Assembly: GCA_003671275.1 (NCBI GenBank)
Contig: QWPB01000114.1
Span: forward strand, 1-35,904
Direction of reading: 5' to 3'
Source of the DNA: Planctomycetota bacterium
GTDB lineage: Bacteria > Planctomycetota > Planctomycetia > Planctomycetales > Planctomycetaceae
Length of the DNA stretch: 35,904 nt
The stretch's first letter is position 1; each line of letters begins with the position of its first letter. Of the stretch, positions 6,580 through 14,485 are shown one piece after another. The notes beneath the pieces were generated by a model, which saw only the letters and a list, made by a program, of their open reading frames with translations, ran no database searches and had not been told where the DNA came from. The position numbers and the translations under genes are program-made.

Positions 6580-7866
6580 TCATACGTCCAGGAAGCTCAC
6601 CGCGACGTGATCCCAGCAGTAGACCTTTTCCTCACGGGCCGCGACAAAGCGGACGTTTCCGTCCTGCGAAACCACGATGGCCAGAGAACCAGGAAACCGC
6701 TGGCAAAACCGGAACGCGGAACGGTGCCGCGTTCCCAGGCCATCCGTACGGAGAAAGTGTGTCACTTCTCCTTCCGCATCTTCGCACAATTGAACCGTTT
6801 CAACCTCCGGCAAGGAGCCGGAAATCTCAGAGCCGAAGCCTAGTAATTCGAAACGATTCGTCATCAGAACCGCACCGTCAACACCGGTCAGGCCCGACAC
6901 CATGTGGGCCAGCTCAAAAATGGCCTCATCCAGGTGGGCCACCAGAGGATCGTTCGTGGTCAGGAACTGTTCCCAGGTAATTCCAAGGCCATTGACGTGC
7001 ATCGCCTGCAGTCGGTGGATCAGCCGAAAGACGAGTGAGCGGAACCGACGGCGGGGCTCTTCATCAAGAAAGCGGTACTTCACCTGCAAAAAAGTATTGG
7101 CGGCCATCAGGCGACGACCCACATCCGGGTCGACAAACAGGATGGCTCCGCCGTGCCGCTGCGACCGAACCAGACTGATAATCCGACGCACGACATGCTG
7201 TGAAAGCAGTCCGGTCAACCGTTCAATCACCGATGGATCATTGTTCTGCAACTCGCCGAACTGTCGGATATACTCGGTCCGGGCTTCACGTCGCGAGTCC
7301 TGAAACATCGCGGGCAGCCACGTCGATTCGAACACATCGACTTGTGGTTTACGTAACTGCCCATTGACCAGCATGCCCAGGGTGGTGTTGCCCTGACAGA
7401 CCGTGAGCTGCCCGGGGCCTTTCACACAGATCACCAGCGACGGAGGCAGTGGCGACGGGAGGAGTCGACCGCCATGCGCCGCCTGCAGCCACCGAGGCCC
7501 CGAGTGGACAATCCCCCAGATTGACAGGTCGCCATTCCGCTGCCAGTGGACGCCAATCAGCGACCGATGAAACTCCGCTGCCGGAGCCAATCGTCGCAAC
7601 TCCTGTTCATCGAATGAACGCGACGGAGAAAAGATCAGCCGATGCAGGCCCGTTGGAGGACTGTCGTCCGGAGAGAGTTGTTGCGGCGAACAAGCGAGCA
7701 GCCGAAAGGCGACCGGTCGCTGCTCTTCGGACATCAGGCTGGCCTGGTAGCAGGCGGAGAGAATCTGGGCCAGTGGACCTTCGCCGGGTAATAAGTCCCA
7801 GCCAGCATCGGCGTCCCATGAATCTGCGATGAATCGCGCCAGGTCCGCTGGATAAAGGTGAGCCAT
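6580..7866 (-). CDS. Putative diadenylate (c-di-AMP) cyclase with N-terminal DACNV-type sensor region
   Basis: The C-terminal 110 residues of this 428-residue protein carry both signature motifs of the DisA/CdaA diadenylate cyclase (DAC) fold: DGA at 330-332 inside GVDGAVLMTN, and GTRHRSA at 378-384 followed by the closing strand LAIVVSQDGNVRF. Both the ATP-contacting DGA and RHR triads are intact, so activity (2 ATP to c-di-AMP plus pyrophosphate) is plausible. The segment between the motifs is longer than in DisA or CdaA. The N-terminal 300 residues match what I know as the DACNV sensor region, including HGGAILFVDPD at 238-248. No transmembrane helix or signal peptide is visible, so it is cytosolic, unlike CdaA. 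No SD precedes the ATG. It lies last in a five-gene minus-strand run. An inactive DAC-like sensor is the alternative. Confidence 0.75.
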   Translation of the reverse strand: MAHLYPADLARFIADSWDADAGWDLLPGEGPLAQILSACYQASLMSEEQRPVAFRLLACSPQQLSPDDSPPTGLHRLIFSPSRSFDEQELRRLAPAAEFHRSLIGVHWQRNGDLSIWGIVHSGPRWLQAAHGGRLLPSPLPPSLVICVKGPGQLTVCQGNTTLGMLVNGQLRKPQVDVFESTWLPAMFQDSRREARTEYIRQFGELQNNDPSVIERLTGLLSQHVVRRIISLVRSQRHGGAILFVDPDVGRRLMAANTFLQVKYRFLDEEPRRRFRSLVFRLIHRLQAMHVNGLGITWEQFLTTNDPLVAHLDEAIFELAHMVSGLTGVDGAVLMTNRFELLGFGSEISGSLPEVETVQLCEDAEGEVTHFLRTDGLGTRHRSAFRFCQRFPGSLAIVVSQDGNVRFVAAREEKVYCWDHVAVSFLDV

Positions 7867-7954
7867 CCGTGCGTTGTCCGTTCACTCTGCGGCGCCCGAC
7901 TCCGAGTCAGGTGAATCGCCGAGGTCGGCAAGACTTCGGCGGCGGCAGTTTATC

Positions 7955-8914
7955 CTAAGGCCCCGGCGGTGTCTCCATCTTTTTCCGGCGAGGCGGGTCG
8001 AGGTATCGATACCCCGCATTGGGGTTCTTTTCGTCAAAGGCAAAGGCATCCCGGTTTCGCAGGAAGTGCTTCACATAGCTGATCGGAATGGCGAAACCGA
8101 GCCCTTCGCCGCCGAGCAGCTTCATATTCGTCACGCCGATCACTTCCCCGCGTGAGTTGAAGAGCGGTCCGCCGCTATTTCCCGGATTGATTTCGGTGGT
8201 CGTCTGGATGTACGTAATGCCGTCAAAATTGCGGGCCCGGGTACTGATAATTCCCTGAGACACCGACCGATCAAGACCCAGCGGATTGCCAATGGCGAAG
8301 ACGCTGTCGCCTTCTTTCTGATTCTTGTCCGGAGCCAGCGCCACCGTGGTGAACTGGAACCCCTCTACGGCTGGAATCTGGAGCAGCGCCAAGTCGAAGT
8401 AGGGGTTGAGCGCGAGGATCTTCACATCCTGAATCCGCCGTTTGACAAAGTCACCGTTGTCAGTTTTGTCAAAGATGACGGCTGCGATCCGGGTCTCGCG
8501 TTCAACCACATGATTGTTCGTGACGCAATACCCGCGATCGTTGATGATGAAGCCGCTACCCAGACCACTTCCGGTCTCCACGAGGACGACCCCTTCGCCG
8601 TACTCTTCGGCGAGCTCTTTCACGCTTTTGAACGGCAGATTGGCCGTCCGGAAGACATCATCCGTCTGGGCATCATCGGAACCGGCTTTGGTCGTAGCAG
8701 GTTCCGTCCCGTCCCCGGCATCGCGGTGCAGGATGCGATCCACTGGAATCCTTACGACGTCGACCCCAATGTCGACATAGACCTCTGACTCGGTCTCCTT
8801 GAGAACCTCGCCCTGTACCTTTTGTCCAGATTTCAACTGGATCGTCTCCGCTCCCAGGGGAACCGACATCAGTAGCCCCAGCAGGACTAGACTCAACGGC
8901 AGTTTGCAGAGCAT
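7955..8914 (-). CDS. Secreted HtrA/DegP-like trypsin-fold protease without PDZ domain
   Basis: The 319-residue product has a signal peptide (hydrophobic LPLSLVLLGLLMSVPLGA, cleavage near residue 22). A short beta-rich module (about 23-65, 'LKSGQKVQGEVLKE') follows. The trypsin-like domain has the full triad: His135 in NNHVV, Asp174 in YFDLALL, Ser247 in NPGNSGGP. The chain ends about 35 residues after the protease fold, so the PDZ domains that regulate DegP are absent. The start at 8914 is preferred: it begins the signal peptide, lies 4 nt after the upstream stop and has GGGGAGG 11-12 nt before it. An in-frame ATG at 8956 would overlap the upstream gene. Tight spacing implies cotranslation with the cytochrome-like lipoprotein. 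Periplasmic protein quality control is an inference. Confidence 0.9.
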   Translation of the reverse strand: MLCKLPLSLVLLGLLMSVPLGAETIQLKSGQKVQGEVLKETESEVYVDIGVDVVRIPVDRILHRDAGDGTEPATTKAGSDDAQTDDVFRTANLPFKSVKELAEEYGEGVVLVETGSGLGSGFIINDRGYCVTNNHVVERETRIAAVIFDKTDNGDFVKRRIQDVKILALNPYFDLALLQIPAVEGFQFTTVALAPDKNQKEGDSVFAIGNPLGLDRSVSQGIISTRARNFDGITYIQTTTEINPGNSGGPLFNSRGEVIGVTNMKLLGGEGLGFAIPISYVKHFLRNRDAFAFDEKNPNAGYRYLDPPRRKKMETPPGP

Positions 8915-8918
8915 GGAA

Positions 8919-10040
8919 TCACTCGCCTCCCCGAAACTTCGGGTGGCAATCGCCACACGAGGTGTTCATCTTGTTGATGCCGCCCTGAAACCCATCAAAG
9001 TTGTCGGCCTTGGCCGCATCGAGACTGGCCTTGGCCCCTTCGATAAAGGCATTGGTGTAGCCCACGTACTCGGGGTTATCCGCGTACTCATAGCTGGAGT
9101 CCAGCATCATCGTCCCCAGGGCCGCCATAATGGTCAGCTGCCGATTGACAGACTCGACCTGTTCCTTCATCCGCTTGGGATCACCGATGTTCGACTTGAG
9201 GTCATTGATCGTCTTATCAATGATCTTCATCATCTCGGACCGGTCGGCCACTTCGACATACGGCACCGAGTCAGCTGACTCGGTGCTTGGAGGCTGGCCC
9301 CCGTCCAGGATGGTCGTAACCTGCTCGAACAGTTCCTGGGTCGCGTCAAAGCCCGCCTTCCCCTTTTCGGAGGCTTTGCCTTGGATGCTGTAGGTCAGGT
9401 CGCGAACAAACTTTGCCTTTTCTTTCAGGTTTGATTTTTCGGAATGCTCACCAATGATGATGGCCATCATCCCCAGTAGAGCGGCTTGGGTGCGAATCGT
9501 CTCCATGCCGGCGTTGTATTTTTGAACCGTTTGCAGGTTCGCATTGATTTCAGTACGGGCCACCTTGGAGACCTCAACGGCCAGATCCACGGGAAGCAGC
9601 TTGGCCCAATCGATTTTCCCCCCCGCTGCGGGAGCGGGAGCCGGTGTACCTTCCACGGGGGTGGGCGTGCCTGGCGTCTCAGCGGGCTTGTTCATCGCCA
9701 GATCGCCCGTCCCAGACGCCGGGGACGGCGCGGGCCCCGCTCCGCCCCCAACCGGCGTGGCATCGCTGGCCACCACCAGCGGCTGGTCATAAAAGACATC
9801 GAATGGGATATTCCCAATCCACTTCGTCTCGGGTTTGGAAGGATCAACCGCCGTCGCTACGGGAGCCACTGCCGGGGCAACGGCTGCGGCAGGCGGCGCT
9901 GCGACAGGTGGCGTTCCCGAGACCGGTGCGGCGGGAGCCGCCGCCGGCGCGACGGGCTCCACGGGCTTGGACCCCGAGCAACCGACCACGACGCCAATCG
10001 TGGCGACCCACAGCAGAGTGATCCAGAGGCGAAGTGACAT
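8919..10040 (-). CDS. Lipoprotein with C-terminal cytochrome c'-like domain
   Basis: The 373-residue product begins with a lipoprotein signal (VVVGC, lipobox Cys21). About 130 residues of Ala/Pro/Val/Gly-rich linker follow, then a helical domain ending in SCGDCHPKFR. That is a CxxCH haem-c site at Cys362, Cys365 and His366, only seven residues from the C-terminus. A CxxCH at the extreme end of a mostly helical domain is the cytochrome c' arrangement. A role in electron transfer or gas/peroxide sensing at the membrane surface is inferred. The start at 10040 is chosen for the lipoprotein signal; the frame is open further upstream but non-protein-like. The HtrA-like gene follows after 4 nt. Confidence 0.78.
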   Translation of the reverse strand: MSLRLWITLLWVATIGVVVGCSGSKPVEPVAPAAAPAAPVSGTPPVAAPPAAAVAPAVAPVATAVDPSKPETKWIGNIPFDVFYDQPLVVASDATPVGGGAGPAPSPASGTGDLAMNKPAETPGTPTPVEGTPAPAPAAGGKIDWAKLLPVDLAVEVSKVARTEINANLQTVQKYNAGMETIRTQAALLGMMAIIIGEHSEKSNLKEKAKFVRDLTYSIQGKASEKGKAGFDATQELFEQVTTILDGGQPPSTESADSVPYVEVADRSEMMKIIDKTINDLKSNIGDPKRMKEQVESVNRQLTIMAALGTMMLDSSYEYADNPEYVGYTNAFIEGAKASLDAAKADNFDGFQGGINKMNTSCGDCHPKFRGGE

Positions 10041-10077
10041 GGGACGTGAGGTGCGGAAGGATGGGTCGGGGATGGTC

Positions 10078-10884
10078 TCAGAGGATTCTAGCAATTCCCT
10101 GCTGGGCGAGTCGCTCCCGAATCCATTGGCGGTCGCTGTCTTCAAAACCTGGTAACGGAGAGCGGGCGTAATCAATGTCGCCGTAGCCCCCGTTTTGCCA
10201 GGCCTGATCAATGAGCGCTTGCACGTCGAGAACGACATCAGGGTCATCGGGTCTTAGTGGGACGCGAATTCGGGGTAATCGCCCTCGAATCGGCGCCGGG
10301 TAGCACTCGAACCCCCAGTCGCGTGACGCCCGCACCACGATAATCCGATAGGGTGTCGCATGGGAGGCCGGAACATCCCGTTCCGCAGGAAAGATCGTCC
10401 AGCCTCCCGCTAGAACCAAATCGATCTCGACAAGGTTCACTCCCCCCGCCACAAGATCGCGTTGCTTCTTGCGGAAATGGTCACGGGCTTGACCGTACTT
10501 ATTGCCCGGACTGAGAAACTCGATGGCCGTAATCAGGACATCGCCCCGGCGGTCGTGAATCAACACTCGTCGCAGCGTCTCGGGCTCGCGGGGATAAGCG
10601 ACGACCAATGGCTCGTCGGAGACAGCTTCCATCACGGCTGAGGAAGTTGTCGCTGTGAAAGGCGACCAAGGTTCGGAGATTAAGACATCCGGCTTCTGAC
10701 GGGTCTCATCGGAGTCACCTCCGTCTACTTCGATCTCCAGCCCGACATACTCTTCCACGCGGACTCGCAGATCGGGAGGCAGTTGCGGGCGAATCTGATC
10801 CCGCGCATAGGTCGTCAGACTGGTGTGAACATCACCCCAGTGATCTTCGAGGAACGGGTCCATTCCGGGAAACGGTGAGGGCAT
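10078..10884 (-). CDS. DUF4058 family protein
   Basis: The 268-residue product begins MPSPFPGMDPFLED, the hallmark opening of DUF4058 proteins. It continues with the family's nuclease-like core segments: RVRVEEYVGLEIE, the strand LITAIEFLSPGNK near residue 125, and NLVEIDLVLAGG. These Glu/Lys positions resemble a PD-(D/E)xK-type or Uma2-like fold, but no activity has been established to my knowledge. DUF4058 proteins are abundant in planctomycetes and cyanobacteria. The start is set by the family motif; upstream codons to 10950 are not family-like. It lies 37 nt upstream of the cytochrome-like gene on the same strand. Confidence 0.88.
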   Translation of the reverse strand: MPSPFPGMDPFLEDHWGDVHTSLTTYARDQIRPQLPPDLRVRVEEYVGLEIEVDGGDSDETRQKPDVLISEPWSPFTATTSSAVMEAVSDEPLVVAYPREPETLRRVLIHDRRGDVLITAIEFLSPGNKYGQARDHFRKKQRDLVAGGVNLVEIDLVLAGGWTIFPAERDVPASHATPYRIIVVRASRDWGFECYPAPIRGRLPRIRVPLRPDDPDVVLDVQALIDQAWQNGGYGDIDYARSPLPGFEDSDRQWIRERLAQQGIARIL

Positions 10885-10929
10885 GGAAGATCGTTGAGGG
10901 TTGAGGGTTGACGAGTCTTCACACAGAAT

Positions 10930-10958
10930 CAAAACCTCCAGGGGGTGCAACCCCTGGG
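10930..10958 (-). terminator. Palindrome acting as probable terminator after the adenylate-forming enzyme gene
   Basis: CCAGGGG (10938-10944) pairs with CCCCTGG (10951-10957) around a 6-nt loop. On the minus strand the stem is followed by AGGTTTTGATT, a short T-run, 15 nt after the stop at 10972. I recall near-identical palindromes scattered through planctomycete genomes, so it may be a dispersed element doubling as a terminator. Confidence 0.45.
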
Positions 10959-10971
10959 CTTCCTCTCGGCA

Positions 10972-12069
10972 CTAGTACACTCCCACCACGGTCGTCTTCG
11001 CAAACTCGTGGAACGGTCGCGTGCCGCTGATCCCGTCCCACGGGAACTTCGGCCACGGCTTCTCGCGTTCGCCTTCATCCCGCTCCATGAAGCCGGGGAT
11101 GAATAGTTCGTGCGTCAGCGTGTACAGCTTGACGCGACCCGTCGCTCCGTACTCGACGACCTGGTCGTAGTTCTTGAAGTCGACCACTTCGACCACGGCG
11201 CGCGGCTGGGGGGCGTAGTAGGCGATCTTCCAGTTATCGGCGGCACTGACCGGCTTGCCACAGGCCAGGCCCATCAGCGTGTTGCCGTACGTCGGGGCAA
11301 TGAAGACGTTTTCGCCGAGCAGTTCCTCGACGGCGAATCGAATCCACTGTGAGGTCATCTCGGTCCCGCCGCAGAAGACTCCCTTAATCCCGGCCTCTTC
11401 GATGCTCGAACCCTTGTCGATCAGCCGCAGGGCCAATGCCTCCAGCAGCTTGGGCGTCGCGAAGCAGCACTGGATGTTGTGATTGGCGGAGAGGATCGTC
11501 ATCGCCTGATCGATGACGTGGTCGGCGTACGCCTTGGCCCCGGCCACATCACCCTTTTTGAGAAGCTTGACGACGTACCGCGGATCGAGGTCAACGCAGA
11601 AGCAGATCCCTCCCCGGAACTGGCACAAATGCTCAATCGCCAGCCGCAACCGCCGCGGACCGGACGGCCCCAGCATCAGCCAGTTGGCTCCCTTGGGAAA
11701 CGCCGCATCGGGGATTGTCCGCGAGAACTCTTCGTAGTCGATGTCGTGATCTTTGACCACGCAGCGGGACTTCGGAATCCCGGTCGTCCCGCCGGTTTCG
11801 AAGACGAACTTTGGCTCGTTCTTCCACTTCTGCGGCAGGAACCGCGTCACCGGGCCGCCGCGCAATTCTTCATCATCGAACAGCGGGAACTTCTTGAGAT
11901 CGTCGAAGCACTTGATCTCCTTCAGTGGATCAAACTTCAGCGTCTGGGCCTTCTCCAGCCAGTACGGAGCGCCCTGCTCCGGATGGAAATGCAGTTGGAC
12001 GACTTCGACGGTCTGGGCGTCGAGTTTCTGCTTGGACTGAGAAATGAGAGCGTCGAGTTCGGTACTCAC
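10972..12069 (-). CDS. Adenylate-forming (ANL superfamily; LuxE/PaaK-like) enzyme lacking the C-terminal subdomain
   Basis: The 365-residue product has the ANL phosphate-binding loop ETGGTTGIPKS at 91-101 (equivalent of TSGTTGxPK) and the adenine-side motif PTYGNT near 258. It also has FCGGTEMT near 236, which resembles the LuxE acyl-protein synthetase and phenylacetate-CoA ligase group. It is about 70-100 residues shorter than PaaK and shows no C-terminal catalytic lysine region, so it may only adenylate or act with a partner, as in arylcarboxylate-reductase-like systems. The start is a GTG with AGGA about 10 nt upstream. It heads the five-gene minus-strand run and is divergent from the transsulfuration gene. 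The substrate is unknown. Confidence 0.7.
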   Translation of the reverse strand: MSTELDALISQSKQKLDAQTVEVVQLHFHPEQGAPYWLEKAQTLKFDPLKEIKCFDDLKKFPLFDDEELRGGPVTRFLPQKWKNEPKFVFETGGTTGIPKSRCVVKDHDIDYEEFSRTIPDAAFPKGANWLMLGPSGPRRLRLAIEHLCQFRGGICFCVDLDPRYVVKLLKKGDVAGAKAYADHVIDQAMTILSANHNIQCCFATPKLLEALALRLIDKGSSIEEAGIKGVFCGGTEMTSQWIRFAVEELLGENVFIAPTYGNTLMGLACGKPVSAADNWKIAYYAPQPRAVVEVVDFKNYDQVVEYGATGRVKLYTLTHELFIPGFMERDEGEREKPWPKFPWDGISGTRPFHEFAKTTVVGVY

Positions 12070-12295
12070 TGTGGCAAATCCTGAAGTAGCTGCAATCAGA
12101 GACAGTCATCGAATAGACGACACAATGCCCTGACGTTCCGGAATGATGCGGTACGGCCTAATGATAGGCAATCGGACTCATGGAGAACAACGCCTGAGTT
12201 TGTTTCTGGTCTATCCCCGCCGTACACTACCGCCTTTGGGAAGGTCGACTGCCGAACCCTGCTCTTCTCCGCCTCCGCATGACGGAATCCCTCGC

Positions 12296-13438
12296 ATGAA
12301 CTTCGAAACCCGCTGCGTCCATACTGGTGTCGACAAGGACAAGGCGTTCAACAGCTGTACGACGCCGATTTACACATCGTCGACGTTCTCGTGGGACACG
12401 CTGACGACGAACAAGGGGTTCGACTACACGCGGAGTGGGAACCCGACGCGGCGGGCGTTGGAGGAGAATCTGGCCTCGCTGGAGGGGGGGATCGATTGCC
12501 GGGCGACGTGTACGGGGATGGCGGCGATCACGACCTCGATGTATCTGTTCAAGCCGGGCGACCACATCATCGCCGGGCACGACATCTACGGCGGGACGTA
12601 CCGGCTGTTTGCGAACGTGCTGACCGAGCAGGGATTGCAGTTCTCATTCGTGAACATGCAGGATATGGCGAATATCAAGGCCGCCATCCGCCCGAATACG
12701 AAGGGGATCTGGATCGAGACCCCGAGCAACCCGCTGCTGAACATTATCGACATCGCAGCGATCACCTCGATCGCCAAGGCTGCGAACCTGCTGACGATTG
12801 CCGACAACACGTTCCTCTCGCCGTACTTGCAAAGGCCGTTCGAACTCGGCGTCGATGTGGTGGTTCACTCGACCACCAAGTACCTCAACGGGCACTCGGA
12901 TGTCGTCGGCGGGTGCGTCATCACGCGGACCAAGGAGCATGCCGACCGCATCAGCTACATCACCAACGCTCTGGGGTTGGCCTGTTCGCCGTTCGATGCG
13001 TGGCTGGTGTTGCGGGGGGTGAAGACGCTGGGACCACGGATGGAGGCTCACCAGAAGGGGGCGATGGCCGTCGCTCGGTTCCTGGCCGCACACCCCAAGG
13101 TCGAACACGTGTACTACCCCGGCCTCGAAACGCACCCGCAGCATGCCCTCGCCAAGAAGCAGCAGAAGGGGTTCGGCGCGATGCTCAGCTTCGACGTGAA
13201 GGGCGGTCGCCCAGAAGCGGAGCGGGTGATGGAAAACCTGCAAGTCTTCCAACTCGCCGAATCGCTGGGCGGCGTCGAGTCGCTGGTCGAGTACCCGGAG
13301 ACGATGTCGCACGCCTCGATGTCGCTCGAAGCTCGGCGAGCCGCCGGGATTTCGGAGCGGACGATCCGCGTCTCGATCGGGATCGAGCATCCGGACGATC
13401 TGGTGGCGGGGCTGAAGCACGCACTGACGTTTGCGTAA
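12296..13438 (+). CDS. Cys/Met metabolism PLP enzyme (cystathionine gamma-synthase/lyase type)
   Basis: The 380-residue product is the normal length for this fold-type I family. It shows the N-terminal TRCVHTG, active-site Tyr in FDYTRSGNPTR (42-52), ETPSNP (141-146), the ring-pairing Asp in IADNTF (168-173) and the PLP-binding Lys195 in HSTTKYLNGHSD. Family members make cystathionine from O-acylhomoserine and Cys, or cleave cystathionine or methionine; sequence alone does not separate these here. The ATG at 12296 places the conserved N-terminus correctly; the frame is open to 12143 but that part is not family-like. No SD and no SAM riboswitch is visible in the 226-nt divergent spacer (12070-12295). 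Confidence 0.9.
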   Translation: MNFETRCVHTGVDKDKAFNSCTTPIYTSSTFSWDTLTTNKGFDYTRSGNPTRRALEENLASLEGGIDCRATCTGMAAITTSMYLFKPGDHIIAGHDIYGGTYRLFANVLTEQGLQFSFVNMQDMANIKAAIRPNTKGIWIETPSNPLLNIIDIAAITSIAKAANLLTIADNTFLSPYLQRPFELGVDVVVHSTTKYLNGHSDVVGGCVITRTKEHADRISYITNALGLACSPFDAWLVLRGVKTLGPRMEAHQKGAMAVARFLAAHPKVEHVYYPGLETHPQHALAKKQQKGFGAMLSFDVKGGRPEAERVMENLQVFQLAESLGGVESLVEYPETMSHASMSLEARRAAGISERTIRVSIGIEHPDDLVAGLKHALTFA

Positions 13439-13513
13439 CAGTCGCCGTGAATGGCCTTCCGGTTCGGCGCGATCCATCGATACGCTGCACTCATCTTATG
13501 AGGAGTGTCACCC

Positions 13514-14485
13514 ATGAATCGCGCGATACCGACAATAATGGGCGGGTTGCTCCTACTGGTTGTATGCCCGGCGTATAGCGAAGAGGTGGCCCCCCGGAAG
13601 CCGGGTGGGCTGCGGTTCGGATTGACCTCACCGCGTTCGCCTTCTCCCGCGAAACAGAGTGAACCTCCGTCAGCTGCTCCCGCGGAACCGATCGAAGGGA
13701 CGAAGCCGGCGGTAAAAGCCCCCAAGAAGGTTCCCTCTCTCGACGAGATGATCCTCTTTCAACCTCGCAAGAATGGGAACTGGGCCCCGCCGGGTTTGGA
13801 GTTTCGCGATGTGGAATTCGAAGCTGTCGACCGGACGAAGTTGCATGCCTGGTACTGTCCGGCGGAAAAGCCCCGGGCGGTGGTGCTGTATTGCCACGGA
13901 AACTCGGGAAATATCGCTTGGCTGGCAGAGTTCCTGGAGTACGTAAGAACCCGGCATCAGCTGTCAGTCCTGGCATTCGACTATCGAGGGTACGGAAAAA
14001 GCGTGGGAACGCCAACGGTGGAGGGGGTACTGGCCGATGGCCGGGCGGCGCGGGCGAAATGCTCGGAACTGGCGGGGGTTCCCGAAACGGAAATCGTCCT
14101 CTGGGGCCGTTCCATGGGAGGAGCCGTGGCGGTTCAACTGGCCTCCGAAGAGCGACCGCGCGGACTGATCCTGGAATGTACGTTCGACTCGTTCAAGACC
14201 GTGGCGAAGCATCATGTACCGCAATGGGCCTTTCTGGTGCCGGATGAACGGCTGGCCTCCGTCCGGCAGATCCCTCAGGTCACCTGCCCTCTGTTTCAAG
14301 TGCATGGCACAGCTGACCGCGTCGTGCCTTACCAATCGGGCCAGGCTCTGCATCAGGCCGCCAACGAGCCCAAGTTCTTTCTAACACTACCCGAGGCGGA
14401 CCATAACACGCCTCCTCCTGCCAAGATGTACGATCAGATTGGACGGTTCATTGAAATCCAGTGCCCTGTGGGGAGGGCCCCATGA
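13514..14485 (+). CDS. Exported alpha/beta hydrolase (serine esterase/aminopeptidase S33-like)
   Basis: The 323-residue product has a signal peptide (TIMGGLLLLVVCPAYS) and a Pro/Ala-rich linker to about residue 75. The alpha/beta hydrolase domain shows oxyanion strand YCHGNSGN near 119-126, nucleophile elbow GRSMGG near 198-203 (Ser200), acid HGTADRVVP near 266-274, and His in EADHNT near 297. The cap is minimal, resembling the ABHD17/YqiA-like or BAAT-like small hydrolases. Substrate is unknown. GAGGAG at 13500-13505 sits 8 nt before the ATG at 13514, fixing the start. Its TGA overlaps the next gene's ATG (ATGA), so the two are translationally coupled. Confidence 0.87.
   Translation: MNRAIPTIMGGLLLLVVCPAYSEEVAPRKPGGLRFGLTSPRSPSPAKQSEPPSAAPAEPIEGTKPAVKAPKKVPSLDEMILFQPRKNGNWAPPGLEFRDVEFEAVDRTKLHAWYCPAEKPRAVVLYCHGNSGNIAWLAEFLEYVRTRHQLSVLAFDYRGYGKSVGTPTVEGVLADGRAARAKCSELAGVPETEIVLWGRSMGGAVAVQLASEERPRGLILECTFDSFKTVAKHHVPQWAFLVPDERLASVRQIPQVTCPLFQVHGTADRVVPYQSGQALHQAANEPKFFLTLPEADHNTPPPAKMYDQIGRFIEIQCPVGRAP

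Noticed and set aside
12070-12295. SAM riboswitch before the transsulfuration gene
   Set aside because: No SAM-I or SAM-II core motifs or terminator-antiterminator structure could be found in the spacer.
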